Assembly: GCF_900111005.1 (NCBI RefSeq)
Contig: NZ_FOFV01000003.1
Location: 186,001 to 250,000 of the forward strand
Direction of reading: 5' to 3'
Source: Lentzea albida
GTDB taxonomy: Bacteria; Actinomycetota; Actinomycetes; Mycobacteriales; Pseudonocardiaceae
DNA: 64,000 nt
The stretch's first letter is position 1. Each line of letters begins with the position of its first letter. The position numbers and the translations under genes were made by a program. The notes under the pieces were generated by a model. That model saw only the letters and a list, made by a program, of their open reading frames with translations. It had not been told where the DNA came from and did no database searches. This document shows, one piece after another, positions 26,596 to 35,600 of this stretch.

Positions 26596-29484
26596 GTGGA
26601 ATTTCGGATGCTGGGACCGCTGGAGGCGTGGCACGACCACACCGCCGTTCCGTTGGGGGACCAGCAACAACGCTTCATCCTCGTCGTACTGCTGTTGAAC
26701 GCGAACAAGCCCGTGTCACCCGAACGCATCACCGAGATCGTGTGGCAGGGCAACCCGGAGCGCCGGACGCTGGTGCGCGGGTACATCAACAAGTTGCGCA
26801 AGTCGTTCGACGGGTCCGACGCGGAGATCGAGCGGACGCCCACCGGGTACATGCTGCGCATCGACGAGGACGCCATCGACGTGCTGCGCTTCGACCGGTT
26901 GCGCTCCGAAGCCGCCCTGGCCCTGCAGGACAACGACCAGCGGCGGGCCATCGACCTGCTGCGCGAGGCGGTGGCGCTGTGGCGCGGCGACTTCCTCGAG
27001 GACATCGACATCGACAGGGTCGGCGGCGCGGACGTGATCCTGCCCGACGAGACCTACCTCGACATGCTCGGCGACCTGGCCGAACTGGAACTGCTCTCCG
27101 GTGACCACCGCTCCGCCCGCGACCGCATGCGCCGCGCCGTGCGCACCTCCCCGGAGAACCAGAAGTACGCCGAACTGCTGATGCGGGCGCTGATCGCCGG
27201 CAGTGACCGGGTGGGCGCCATCAGGGCGTTCGACGTCGCCTCCAAGTCACTCGGCGACCTGGGCCTCGAACCGGGAACCGTGCTGCGCAACCTCGCGGAA
27301 CGCGCCCGGCGGGGCGAACCGGGCAGCTCGCTACCGTCGCGTCCCGGCGGGTTCACGGGACGGGCCGAGGAACTCGCCACGATCGCCGCGGCCGCGTCGG
27401 GCTCGGACGAGCGGCGCGCCGTGTGGATCAGCGGCCCGCCCGGGGTCGGCAAGACGGGTCTGGCCGTCGAGGCCGCGCACCAGCTGCGCCACCGGTTCCC
27501 GGACGGCCAGCTCCTGGTGCGGCTCAACGGTTTCACCCCCGGCGTGACGCCGTTGTCGGTCTCGGAGGCGCTGACCCAGCTGCTGACCGAGCTCGGCGTG
27601 CCGGCCGAGCAGATCCCCGACACGGTGGGGCGCAAGGCGACCCTGTACCAGACCCACCTCTACGGCACGAAAACGCTGGTGGTGCTGGACAACGCGGTCT
27701 CACCCGAGCAGATCCGGCCGTTGCTGCCGGAGAACCGCGACTGCTTCGCCGTCATCACGAGCCGCAGGATGGGCGAGCCGGACATCTCCGAGCACGTGCG
27801 GCTGGCCCCGATGCCGGCCGAGGACGCGTCCGCGTTGTTCCAGCGGCTCACCGGGTCGTCGCGCGTGCGCGGGAGGTCCGCGGACGTGGCGGGGCTCGTC
27901 GCGCGGTGCGGCTACCTGCCGGTGTCGATCACGGTCGCGGCGGCCATGCTGCGCAAGCACGACAGGTGGTCGCTCGACTACCTGCTCGGCCAGCTCGACG
28001 AAAGCGGGGCGTGGCAGGAGAACGGCGCCGCGATCCACGCCTCCTACCGCCAGCTCGACGCCCACCAGCAACAGGTCTTCCGCCTCTTCGGACGGCTGCC
28101 GGGCCCCGACGTGGACCTCCGCGGCGCGGCCGCGCTCATCGGCCGTGACATCGCTGCCACCCGCGTGCTGCTGCACGACCTGCACGAGGTCTGCCTGCTG
28201 GAGGAGGTCGCGCCGGAGCGCTACCAGATGCTGGACTCCATCAAGGAGTTCGCCGCGCTGGAACCCGCGACCGAGGGCGCGCTGGAGCGACTGCTCGACT
28301 TCTACCTCGTGACCCTGGCGGACGCCGTGGACGTCGCGTACCCGTTCGACCGCACCGCTCTTCCCGCCGTCGAACGGGAAAGCCCGCTGGCCCTGCGGTT
28401 CGAACACGAGGAAGCGGCGCTGAGCTGGATCACCGCCGAACGTGACAACCTGATGGCCGCGATCAGGCGGGCGGACACGGACCGCGCCTGGCAGCTGGCC
28501 TCGTTGATCTGGCGCTACTTCAACACCGCCAACAGGTTCGACGACTGGATCGACGCGGTCGGTTCCGTGCGGCCGGAGGACGACCACGGCCGGGCGCACG
28601 TGCTGTTGCGGCTCTCCACCGCGAACGACCGGCTCGGCCGGCACGCGGAGGCACTCGACCTCGCCGAGCAGGCGTTGGTGAGCTGGACCCGCCTCGGCGA
28701 CGACCCCGGCGAGGCGGCGGCGCTGTGCGCGATCGCGGTGCCCGCGATGCAGCTCGGTGCGCACGACCAGGCGGTGGGGCACTTCGAGGCCGCACTGGCG
28801 AAGTACGAGAGGTGCGGGGACCTGCGCGGCCAGGGGCACGCGCTGAGCGCGCTCGGCTACATCCACGAGCAGCACGGCAGGTACGAGGCCGCGGTGCGGC
28901 AGAACGAAGCCGCCGTGGTGATCATGCGGCGGATCGGGCACCGCCAGGGACTCGCCCACGCGCTGAACAACCTCGGCGCGAACCTGCAGAACCTCGGGTC
29001 GCTCGACGACGCCATCCCCCACCACCTGGAGGCGCACGAGATCGCGGTCGAGATCGACGACAGGTGCGTGGCCGCCTACGCGTTGTCCAACATCGCCGAC
29101 GCCCACCGGCTCGCCGGCCGGTTCCCCGAGGCGCTGCACCATCACGACCTGGCGGAGAAGACGGCCGCCGGACTGACCGACGTCGAACTCCAGGCGAGCC
29201 TCGTCCGCGACCGGGCCGCCACGGAGGAGGACCGCGGCAACCTCGGCGCGGCGCTGCGCCTCTACAAGTCGTTGCTGGGCGTGGCCACGGACACCGGCAA
29301 CCGCAGGCAGGAGTCGCGCGGCCAGTTCGGCGCCGCGCGAACGTTGCACGCGATGGGCAGGCACGCGGAAGCGGCCGCGCACTGGGACGCGGCCGAGACC
29401 GTGTACCGCGAGCTGGGCCAGCCGGAGGCCGAGGAGGTGCGGCGGAAACGGGCGGCGCTGACGTGCGCTTGCGGTCAGCGGTGA
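26596..29484 (+). CDS. AfsR/SARP-family regulator with NB-ARC and TPR domains
   Basis: 962-aa signal-integrating activator. N-terminal OmpR-like winged helix (~1-95, FRMLGPLEAWHDHTAVPLGDQQQRFILVVLLL), BTAD domain (~100-245), NB-ARC/STAND ATPase with Walker A SGPPGVGKTG (~279-288) and Walker B-like TLVVLDNA, then winged-helix and about eight C-terminal TPR units (ALCAIAVPAMQLGAHDQAVGHFEAAL and following). Such AfsR-type proteins activate secondary-metabolite or stress genes after binding a ligand on the TPR part. The start GTG 26596 is preceded by GGGAGGCG. It overlaps the end of the XRE regulator gene by 10 nt. Confidence 0.93.
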   Translation: MEFRMLGPLEAWHDHTAVPLGDQQQRFILVVLLLNANKPVSPERITEIVWQGNPERRTLVRGYINKLRKSFDGSDAEIERTPTGYMLRIDEDAIDVLRFDRLRSEAALALQDNDQRRAIDLLREAVALWRGDFLEDIDIDRVGGADVILPDETYLDMLGDLAELELLSGDHRSARDRMRRAVRTSPENQKYAELLMRALIAGSDRVGAIRAFDVASKSLGDLGLEPGTVLRNLAERARRGEPGSSLPSRPGGFTGRAEELATIAAAASGSDERRAVWISGPPGVGKTGLAVEAAHQLRHRFPDGQLLVRLNGFTPGVTPLSVSEALTQLLTELGVPAEQIPDTVGRKATLYQTHLYGTKTLVVLDNAVSPEQIRPLLPENRDCFAVITSRRMGEPDISEHVRLAPMPAEDASALFQRLTGSSRVRGRSADVAGLVARCGYLPVSITVAAAMLRKHDRWSLDYLLGQLDESGAWQENGAAIHASYRQLDAHQQQVFRLFGRLPGPDVDLRGAAALIGRDIAATRVLLHDLHEVCLLEEVAPERYQMLDSIKEFAALEPATEGALERLLDFYLVTLADAVDVAYPFDRTALPAVERESPLALRFEHEEAALSWITAERDNLMAAIRRADTDRAWQLASLIWRYFNTANRFDDWIDAVGSVRPEDDHGRAHVLLRLSTANDRLGRHAEALDLAEQALVSWTRLGDDPGEAAALCAIAVPAMQLGAHDQAVGHFEAALAKYERCGDLRGQGHALSALGYIHEQHGRYEAAVRQNEAAVVIMRRIGHRQGLAHALNNLGANLQNLGSLDDAIPHHLEAHEIAVEIDDRCVAAYALSNIADAHRLAGRFPEALHHHDLAEKTAAGLTDVELQASLVRDRAATEEDRGNLGAALRLYKSLLGVATDTGNRRQESRGQFGAARTLHAMGRHAEAAAHWDAAETVYRELGQPEAEEVRRKRAALTCACGQR

Positions 29485-30671
29485 GTGAGCTGCCGCTTCA
29501 GGTCCGGGTAGATCTCGCGCACGGCACCGTGGTTGTGCCACCGGCCGAGGGTCCTGGCGAGCTGCCGCAGATCGGTCCGCACGGTCGCGGAGTCGACGTG
29601 CGCCGCGTCGTCCAGGGCCGCGGCGAGCGTGCGGCAGCTCTCGTCGACCTCGCCCGAAAGTGCGAGAGCCAGTGAACGCCGGGTGCGGAACCGCGCCAGG
29701 GTGCGGCGGGACGGGGCCGGCACCAGACCGAGCTGCCGGTCCAGCACCGCGGCGGCCTCGGTGTTGAGCCCGAGGTCGGACAGCGCCCAGCCCCTGGCCA
29801 GTTCGAGCGGGTCGGGTGCGCTCGACCCGAGCACCGGGTACGGGCCGTCCGGCGGCGCGGACTCCATCTGGCTCGCGGCGCGGTCGAACGCGCGTTCCGC
29901 GGCGGCCCGGTCGCCCGCGAGCGCGTGGCCCTGCGCCTCACGCCGCGCGGCCAGGGCCAGGACGCGCGAGCCCGCCCGGCCGATCCACTGCGCCTGCTGG
30001 GCGAGGTTGATCGTGGCGGACGCGTCCTGGCGGTAGAGCGCGAGGCCCGCCTCCCGCGCGAACGCGTAGCTCGCGATGTCCGGATCTCCCGCGGCACGGG
30101 AGAGTTCGGACGCGTGCCGGGTCCACCACAGCGCGCCCTGCTCGTCGCCCGCCTCCTGGCACATCCAGCCGGTGTACTCGGCGATGCGCGCGGCGAGCAG
30201 GAGGAGCCGCGTGCCGACCGTCCCGGAGTTCTCCCGCGCCAGACCGTGCACCGTGTGCTGCAGCGCCTGCAACGGTTCGAGCACCACCTGCGGGCTGGTG
30301 CGCAGACCCAGGCCCCGCAACTGTTCGAACGACGTCCGCATCCCGACGATCACCTGCTCGTCCGGCACCGGCCGCGCCCCGCCCGTGAGCGCGCCGACGC
30401 CGAGCATCGTCCCCGCCACCAGCACCTGGCGCCGGCCCAACCCCCTCGCGTCGCGTGAGGACGGTGCCTGCGCGGCGGCCTCGACCAGCCGGCCGCCGAC
30501 GTCCAGCACGCCGTCGCACAGGCGCGCCACCGTCGGGGTGGGCGGCTTGAGGTCGTTCTCGATCTTGCTGACATAACCCTTGCTGTAATGGATCAGCTTG
30601 GCCAGCTGGCCCATCGACAGTCCCGCCGCGACGCGGTGCGCGCGCAGCAACTCACCAAAACTCTCGGACAC
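29475..30671 (-). CDS. XRE-family regulator with C-terminal helical repeat domain
   Basis: About 398 aa. HTH_XRE at residues ~4-60 (FGELLRAHRVAAGLSMGQLAKLIHYSKGYVSKIENDLKPP). Then there is a short segment GLGRRQVLVAGTMLGVGALTGG that looks like a twin-arginine signal or membrane helix inside a cytoplasmic protein, and a TPR-like helical domain (~110-390). The family is widespread and duplicated in filamentous actinomycetes; targets are unknown. The start GTG 30671 has GGGAGG at a good distance. Confidence 0.88.
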   Translation of the reverse strand: MSESFGELLRAHRVAAGLSMGQLAKLIHYSKGYVSKIENDLKPPTPTVARLCDGVLDVGGRLVEAAAQAPSSRDARGLGRRQVLVAGTMLGVGALTGGARPVPDEQVIVGMRTSFEQLRGLGLRTSPQVVLEPLQALQHTVHGLARENSGTVGTRLLLLAARIAEYTGWMCQEAGDEQGALWWTRHASELSRAAGDPDIASYAFAREAGLALYRQDASATINLAQQAQWIGRAGSRVLALAARREAQGHALAGDRAAAERAFDRAASQMESAPPDGPYPVLGSSAPDPLELARGWALSDLGLNTEAAAVLDRQLGLVPAPSRRTLARFRTRRSLALALSGEVDESCRTLAAALDDAAHVDSATVRTDLRQLARTLGRWHNHGAVREIYPDLKRQLTHR

Positions 30672-30773
30672 GATTGCCTCCCGCTCCGACGTCACCCGAG
30701 TACATCATCCAGCGTGTTCCCGCGCAATCGCCCCGACCATTCGAAGAAATGGCCGGGGCGCATTTGCGTCAGC

Positions 30774-30950
30774 TCATCCGTGCCACGGGTTGCCGTTCCC
30801 GTCCTGGGTCTCCGTGGTCGTCGTCGTGGGAGGCGGCGGCGGGTTGTCGTCGGCGTTCGCCGCCACACCACCGGAAAGGGAGGCGGCGACGGCGAGCGCG
30901 GTCAGCAGGGTGGCGGCACCCGCGACGAATGTGGACACGATTTTGGACAT
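30774..30950 (-). CDS. 58-aa secreted Pro/Thr-tailed peptide
   Basis: Small exported protein. A signal peptide with Lys3, a hydrophobic run and cleavage near AANA (~residue 33) is followed by a ~24-residue mature tail, DDNPPPPPTTTTTETQDGNG. ATG 30950 has GGAGG upstream. Proline-threonine tracts of this kind are flexible and often cell-wall-spanning or glycosylated. It is immediately upstream of, and divergent from, the TIR-like gene; no function can be assigned. Confidence 0.65.
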   Translation of the reverse strand: MSKIVSTFVAGAATLLTALAVAASLSGGVAANADDNPPPPPTTTTTETQDGNGNPWHG

Positions 30951-31167
30951 GGCGAATCCTCCGAAGGGAGTCGGAATTGTTTTCCGAATTTCGCCCGGCT
31001 GTTCCGGGCTCCCTTCGAGCATTCGTCTTCGAAAAGCGTGGAACCAGGTGTTTCCCGTTGCCCACCGAGGTGGTCAACACGTCCACTCCTCATCCACTTC
31101 TGGTCAACACCCGCCGTGGACACTGCGCGCACCCGGCCGCCGGCCGGTCGTCAACAAGGAGGTTGGA

Positions 31168-31821
31168 GTGACCGAATCCGCGACCTACGACATCGCCGTG
31201 TCGTTCGCCGAGGACCAGCGCACCGTCGCCGAAGAGGTGGTGGAGGCGTGCCGTCAGCGCGGCCTGACCGTGTTGGAGAGCAACGACCTGCCGCAGGCGG
31301 AGGTGCGCTACCTCGTGCCGTTCGTGTCCACTGTGGACGAGATCGTGAGCGACCACGAGCACGTGCTGCCGGTGCTCACCGGCGAGCCGCCCGCGTCGTC
31401 GGACGTGAGGTACCTGCGGGCGGACGAGTACCTCGTCAACAGCCTGGTCGCGCGCATCGAGGCGGCCGAGACCGCGGGCCAGCACCGCGTCCCCGTCGCC
31501 GACCTGGCGGCAGCGCTGAAGCAGCAGGAGACCCCGGAACCGGAGGCCCCCGAACCGGCGCCCGTCCAGCAGTCACCGCTGCGCGCCCTCGCCGAGCAGT
31601 TCGCCGCCGCCCCTCCCGCACTCGCGAGACGCGGCCTCGCCGGCACGTTGCACTTGGGCGGCACCACGGTCGCGGTGCGCGTCGAACGTGAGAACGACGC
31701 CGTCTACGCCCTCGAAGTGCGCGACGACGAGATCGTGAACTTCGTCGTCGTCGGCGACTCCCCCGACCTGTTCTCCACGCTGTGGCAACGGATCGAGGAC
31801 ATGCTGACCGCGACGGCGTGA
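31168..31821 (+). CDS. TIR-like domain protein of unknown function
   Basis: 217 aa. The N-terminal ~100 residues begin YDIAVSFAEDQRTVAEEVVEACRQRGLTVLESND, matching the first strand, helix and second strand of TIR domains (box 1 as AVSFA). The conserved catalytic Glu of NAD-cleaving TIRs is not evident, so this may be a scaffold TIR. A Pro/Glu-rich linker (~118-130) leads to a compact C-terminal alpha/beta domain (ALARRGLAGTLHLGGTTVAVRVERENDAVYAL). The start GTG 31168 has AAGGAGG. It converges with the TIR/ATPase operon and shares its terminator. Confidence 0.6.
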   Translation: MTESATYDIAVSFAEDQRTVAEEVVEACRQRGLTVLESNDLPQAEVRYLVPFVSTVDEIVSDHEHVLPVLTGEPPASSDVRYLRADEYLVNSLVARIEAAETAGQHRVPVADLAAALKQQETPEPEAPEPAPVQQSPLRALAEQFAAAPPALARRGLAGTLHLGGTTVAVRVERENDAVYALEVRDDEIVNFVVVGDSPDLFSTLWQRIEDMLTATA

Positions 31822-31828
31822 CGTGAAG

Positions 31829-31863
31829 AAGGGCGGTGCCCCCCTTTCGGGGACACCGCCCTT
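31829..31863. terminator. bidirectional terminator
   Basis: AAGGGCGGTG... arm from 31829 pairs with ...CACCGCCCTT ending at 31863, ~14 bp with a short C/T-rich loop. It sits between the convergent TIR-like gene and the AAA-HerA gene. Confidence 0.85.
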
Positions 31864-31865
31864 TC

Positions 31866-34800
31866 TCATCGCCTGGCCCGCTCGACGACCTCCTCCAGCC
31901 GCAACGGGCTGGGCGGATGATGACTCAGGCACAGCGGAGCCAGCATCCGCCGGAACCCGAGTGTGTCACCGGTGACGTAGAACTGCCCGCGTTCCAACCG
32001 CGAGATGTCCGCGACCGAACTCCCCTTCGCCCGCGCCATCTCCGTGGCCGCGGCGATCTGGGCAGGACTGTTCAACCGCCCGAAGAACTGCGTCGTGGCG
32101 TTACCGGTCACCTGGTTGTGCACGCCCTTCGGCGCCTGAGTGGCCAGCAGCAACCCAAGCCCGTACTTGCGCGCCTGCGACGCCAGCAGGATCGTCGTCT
32201 GCGTACTGGCCGTGGCCTGCCCGGAAGGCGCGATCGTCTGCGCCTCGTCCATCACCATCAGCCCACCCAGCGGCCGGTCCACAGCGGGGTTCCGCTTGAT
32301 CCAGGCGAACACCTCCAGCTGCAACTGGCTGATGAACCCCTGCCGCTGCTCGTCGGACGGCAACCCGACGAAACTGATCACCGAAACCCGGGCCTTCTTC
32401 CCAGCCGAAGGCTGGAACAACACCCCGGGATCCGTGGCCTCCCCATCACCCGCGAGCAAGGGGTCGTTGACCATCGCGGCCCGCAACGTCTCCGCCAGAT
32501 CAGCAGCGGTGGCCGTCGCGGAGACCAGGTTGCTGACCCCGTCCGGCAACTCGGCCAGCAGGTCCACGAACCCGTTCAGGTCCCGCCTGTCCTTGCGCGC
32601 GTAGTACTTCAACGCCTCCTTGAGCACAGCCCGCCCACGCACAGCGAACTTGGTCCCGTTGGCGATCCGCGCATGAGGCAACAACCGAGCCACAGCAGCC
32701 TCGACAGCAGCGCTGAACTCGTCCTCGTCCCCCCGAACCTCAGCGAAGTCGGGCAACGGGTGGAAGCTCAACGGCCGCCCGCCGGCCCGCCCAGGCGTCC
32801 ACACGACCACCTCGGTCCCGGCGAAGTACGCGGCAGCAGCCTCCCGATCCCCGGGCAACCAGTCCGCCGGCGGCTCGGGCCACGCGTCCCCGAGCCGCGC
32901 CAGGTCGTTGTTGGGATCCAGCACGATCGCCGAAACCCCTTGCAGCGCACACTCTTCGACGATCCGCCGCAGCAACACGGTCTTCCCGCTACCGGACCCG
33001 GCGAACACGATCGCGTGCTTGCGCAACGACTCGAGCGCGATCCGGATCTCCCCGTCCATCCCGAGCACGATCTCCCCGTCGCCCGACCCGGACACCGGTT
33101 CCTCGACTTTCGCCTGCGGAGGCCTCACCTGCTCCGGCGGAGGACGCGTCTCCTGGTGCCGACTCCCGCCCCGCGCCGGATCAGGCAGGATCTTCCGCAG
33201 GAACGTGCTGCTGCTGGCAGGTTTCCGCGCTACGAGCCACGCCAGCAACTGGTGCGACTGCGACGCCCACATCTCCTTGAGCGCGATGAACGTGCGCAGG
33301 TCGTCATCCGACACGTCGACGCTCTTGCCACCGCGCTGCACGAACTCGGCGACCTCACCCTTCGTCTTCGCGCCGGTCCAACCGTCGGAACCCTTGCGAA
33401 TCAGGACGAGGTGCCGCCCACGCCCGTCCTCGGCCGCGGCACGCGCGTTGCGGAACTTCCGCAGCACCTTGTTCCCGTGACTGCTGGCGATGAGCCGGAA
33501 GACCCAGCGCTCCTCGACGTCCCGCTCCTCGTCCACGGTGTGCCGCAGACTCGCGTGCAGGCTCTTGTCCTTGGCCTCGGGCTCGGGATACCAGGCCAGG
33601 TCGTCGTTGCCGATCTCCGTGACCCACGAGCGCAACCCCGCCAGCAACAACGCCGGCATCACGTCGTCCTCGTTCTGCGACCGCACCTCGGCAGCCGCAC
33701 CGGCGGCCTTCTCCCGCAACCGAGCGAACTTGGCGTCGAGCTCCGCGAGGTAGTCCTGTGCGGGACCTGCCTTCGGCACGGCCAGCACCACCGGCGCGGG
33801 CGCCTCTTCCTGTTCCGGCTCCTGGAACGACCGAAGCTCCCGAATCTCACCGTGCAAGCACTCTTCCGCATGCAAGTGGATGCGCTTGAGCAGCGCGCGC
33901 GGCGTCTCGGTCTGCCAGCCGTCGCCGAACGCTTCCGCGGCCACCGGCCAGGTCGGGTGAGGAGGAGTGATCCCCTTGGCCTTGTAGATCACCCCCAGCC
34001 ACTTCTCGACCAGTGCCCTCCCGATCGCGGGATCGTCGATAGCACCCAGCACAGGCGTCTTCGTGAACCGGTCACCGACGGTGTCGCTGGCCGCCTTGCG
34101 CAGCTTGACCCAGGTGGTGGGCAGGCAGGCCACGACCGTCACCGTTCGCCGGGTGACCTCCCGCAACTGCATCAGCCCGTCCGAGATGAGCGCGAGCTCA
34201 CGTGCCTCCTCCGGGTCGAGCTCGTCCTCGATCGCGTCCTGGGTCTTGTTGACGACGGTGTCCAGCTGATCGATCGCCACCACGGAGGGACCGGTCATCG
34301 CGAGCACCCGTGAGATGTCCCGCACCACCTGGTGTGCCGGCTTCGTCTTGGCCGACAGTCCCCACTCGGCGCGCTCGCCCTTCTCTTCCTCCAGACCTTC
34401 GAGATAGTTCCGGCCGATCGACGAGTGCCGCCGGGACGCGTACAGGACCAGTGCCCGGATCACCTCGTCGCACTCGCTGGCGATCCGCGCATCGACCTTC
34501 TGCAGCCCGTCGACCAGGGCGTTCAGGTGCTCGGGCATCAACGTCGCCTCGCGCACGATGGCCTTGCTGACGTTCTCCGGCAGATCCGCGCCACGGCACA
34601 ACTCCCGCAACAGCACGATGAGCTGCAGTTGACCACCGTCATCGGTCCTGAGCAGCTCGCTGCGCATGGCGTCGGCGACGTCGTCCCAGAACATCGCCGC
34701 CGAGCTGACCTCGATGAGGAAGAAATAGCCACCGGTCTCCTGCACCATGCTGCGCACGGTGCCGAGCAGGTGCGTCTTGCCAACCCCCTTGCGCCCCTGC

Positions 34801-34985
34801 AGGACGAGCCCGATGGGGTTGGACCCGGTGCTGTCCCTGGCGTCCGCGATCGCCGTCCGGATGCGGTGTTCGGCCCGAGTGTGCAGACCGTCCACGTGGG
34901 ACGGTGAGGTGCGCCAGACGTCGTCGGGGGTCTCGGCGGAGTTGAACCGCAGCGCCGCCAGTGCCTCCCGCAGTTGCGCGGTCAC
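31866..34985 (-). CDS. two-P-loop ATPase: AAA (ORC/STAND-like) fused to HerA/FtsK-like helicase domain
   Basis: 1039 aa. N-terminal AAA module: Walker A GRKGVGKT (64-71), Walker B VVAIDQLD (235-242). Middle region (~390-630) is charged, helical and not recognised. C-terminal HerA/DUF87 module: Walker A GSGSGKT (663-669), IVLDPNNDLARLGD (687-700), Walker B GGLMVMDEAQ (907-916) and the ATQ sensor (948-950) before APKGVHNQVTGN. HerA-type pumps translocate DNA and recur in anti-phage systems. It is last in a four-gene operon with TIR and KGGVGR proteins; its start overlaps the preceding gene by 4 nt. No nuclease domain is visible in it. Confidence 0.85.
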   Translation of the reverse strand: MTAQLREALAALRFNSAETPDDVWRTSPSHVDGLHTRAEHRIRTAIADARDSTGSNPIGLVLQGRKGVGKTHLLGTVRSMVQETGGYFFLIEVSSAAMFWDDVADAMRSELLRTDDGGQLQLIVLLRELCRGADLPENVSKAIVREATLMPEHLNALVDGLQKVDARIASECDEVIRALVLYASRRHSSIGRNYLEGLEEEKGERAEWGLSAKTKPAHQVVRDISRVLAMTGPSVVAIDQLDTVVNKTQDAIEDELDPEEARELALISDGLMQLREVTRRTVTVVACLPTTWVKLRKAASDTVGDRFTKTPVLGAIDDPAIGRALVEKWLGVIYKAKGITPPHPTWPVAAEAFGDGWQTETPRALLKRIHLHAEECLHGEIRELRSFQEPEQEEAPAPVVLAVPKAGPAQDYLAELDAKFARLREKAAGAAAEVRSQNEDDVMPALLLAGLRSWVTEIGNDDLAWYPEPEAKDKSLHASLRHTVDEERDVEERWVFRLIASSHGNKVLRKFRNARAAAEDGRGRHLVLIRKGSDGWTGAKTKGEVAEFVQRGGKSVDVSDDDLRTFIALKEMWASQSHQLLAWLVARKPASSSTFLRKILPDPARGGSRHQETRPPPEQVRPPQAKVEEPVSGSGDGEIVLGMDGEIRIALESLRKHAIVFAGSGSGKTVLLRRIVEECALQGVSAIVLDPNNDLARLGDAWPEPPADWLPGDREAAAAYFAGTEVVVWTPGRAGGRPLSFHPLPDFAEVRGDEDEFSAAVEAAVARLLPHARIANGTKFAVRGRAVLKEALKYYARKDRRDLNGFVDLLAELPDGVSNLVSATATAADLAETLRAAMVNDPLLAGDGEATDPGVLFQPSAGKKARVSVISFVGLPSDEQRQGFISQLQLEVFAWIKRNPAVDRPLGGLMVMDEAQTIAPSGQATASTQTTILLASQARKYGLGLLLATQAPKGVHNQVTGNATTQFFGRLNSPAQIAAATEMARAKGSSVADISRLERGQFYVTGDTLGFRRMLAPLCLSHHPPSPLRLEEVVERARR

Positions 34986-35587
34986 GACTCCTCCATCGCC
35001 ACGAGGTGCAGGTCCTCACTGCCGACCCGCAACGCCGACGCGTGATCCTCGGCGGTGAGCACCTTGGTGTTGGACTCAGGAGCCAGGTGGACGGTCCCGG
35101 TCTTCATCATCTTCACGAGGGTCTCGTCGACCTCGCCCCTGTCCGCGCCGTTCAGCCGGGGCCGGATGCGGGCGAGCCGGATCCAGTCCTGCGGCTCTTC
35201 GGCCAGCTCCTCGTAGACGGACCGGATCAGCGACTCCAGGTCGCGGGCGCTGAATGCCTCCGCGAGGAGTCCTCGCTCGTCGAGGAATCGCAGCACGAGC
35301 TGCAGGATGTCGGCATGTACCCGAGCCAGCGGCCCCGACCGCGTCGGGGATCCGCCTCCACGCAGGTCGGACCGGCACCAGTCCCGTCCCTTGGCGGTGA
35401 TCTCGTGCACCAGCCGCCTCGCCACCTTCGACGTCTCCAGAAGCCCGTCGGAGTTGAGCCGTTCCCTTTCCTTGGGCTCAAGCCTGATCTTGAACTCGGC
35501 CACCAGCTCCGGGTTCGGGATCGCCCGGTTCTCCAGCATCAGCCGCAGCAGTGCCGCTCGTGCGCTGGGCCCGTACTTCTCCGGCAT
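34982..35587 (-). CDS. unknown protein in the TIR-ATPase operon
   Basis: 201-202 aa, not recognised. The N terminus (KYGPSARAALLRLMLENRAIPNPELVAEFKIRLEPKERERLNSDGLLET) reads like a winged-helix replication/partition-type domain, where a basic helix would contact DNA; the rest is helical (HADILQLVLRFLDERGLLAEAF). No catalytic motif, signal peptide or membrane segment. ATG 35587 fits the GAGAGG spacing better than GTG 35590. It is coupled to the AAA-HerA gene by a 4-nt overlap and lies 13 nt after the KGGVGR gene. Confidence 0.7.
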   Translation of the reverse strand: MPEKYGPSARAALLRLMLENRAIPNPELVAEFKIRLEPKERERLNSDGLLETSKVARRLVHEITAKGRDWCRSDLRGGGSPTRSGPLARVHADILQLVLRFLDERGLLAEAFSARDLESLIRSVYEELAEEPQDWIRLARIRPRLNGADRGEVDETLVKMMKTGTVHLAPESNTKVLTAEDHASALRVGSEDLHLVAMEES

Positions 35588-35600
35588 CACGCCGCCTCTC

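Noticed and set aside
31866..35587. Assignment of the AAA-HerA protein and its neighbour to BREX or Dnd/Dpt systems
   Set aside because: The ATPase modules are superficially similar, but PglZ, PglX methyltransferase, Lon-like and DptF/G partners are absent.
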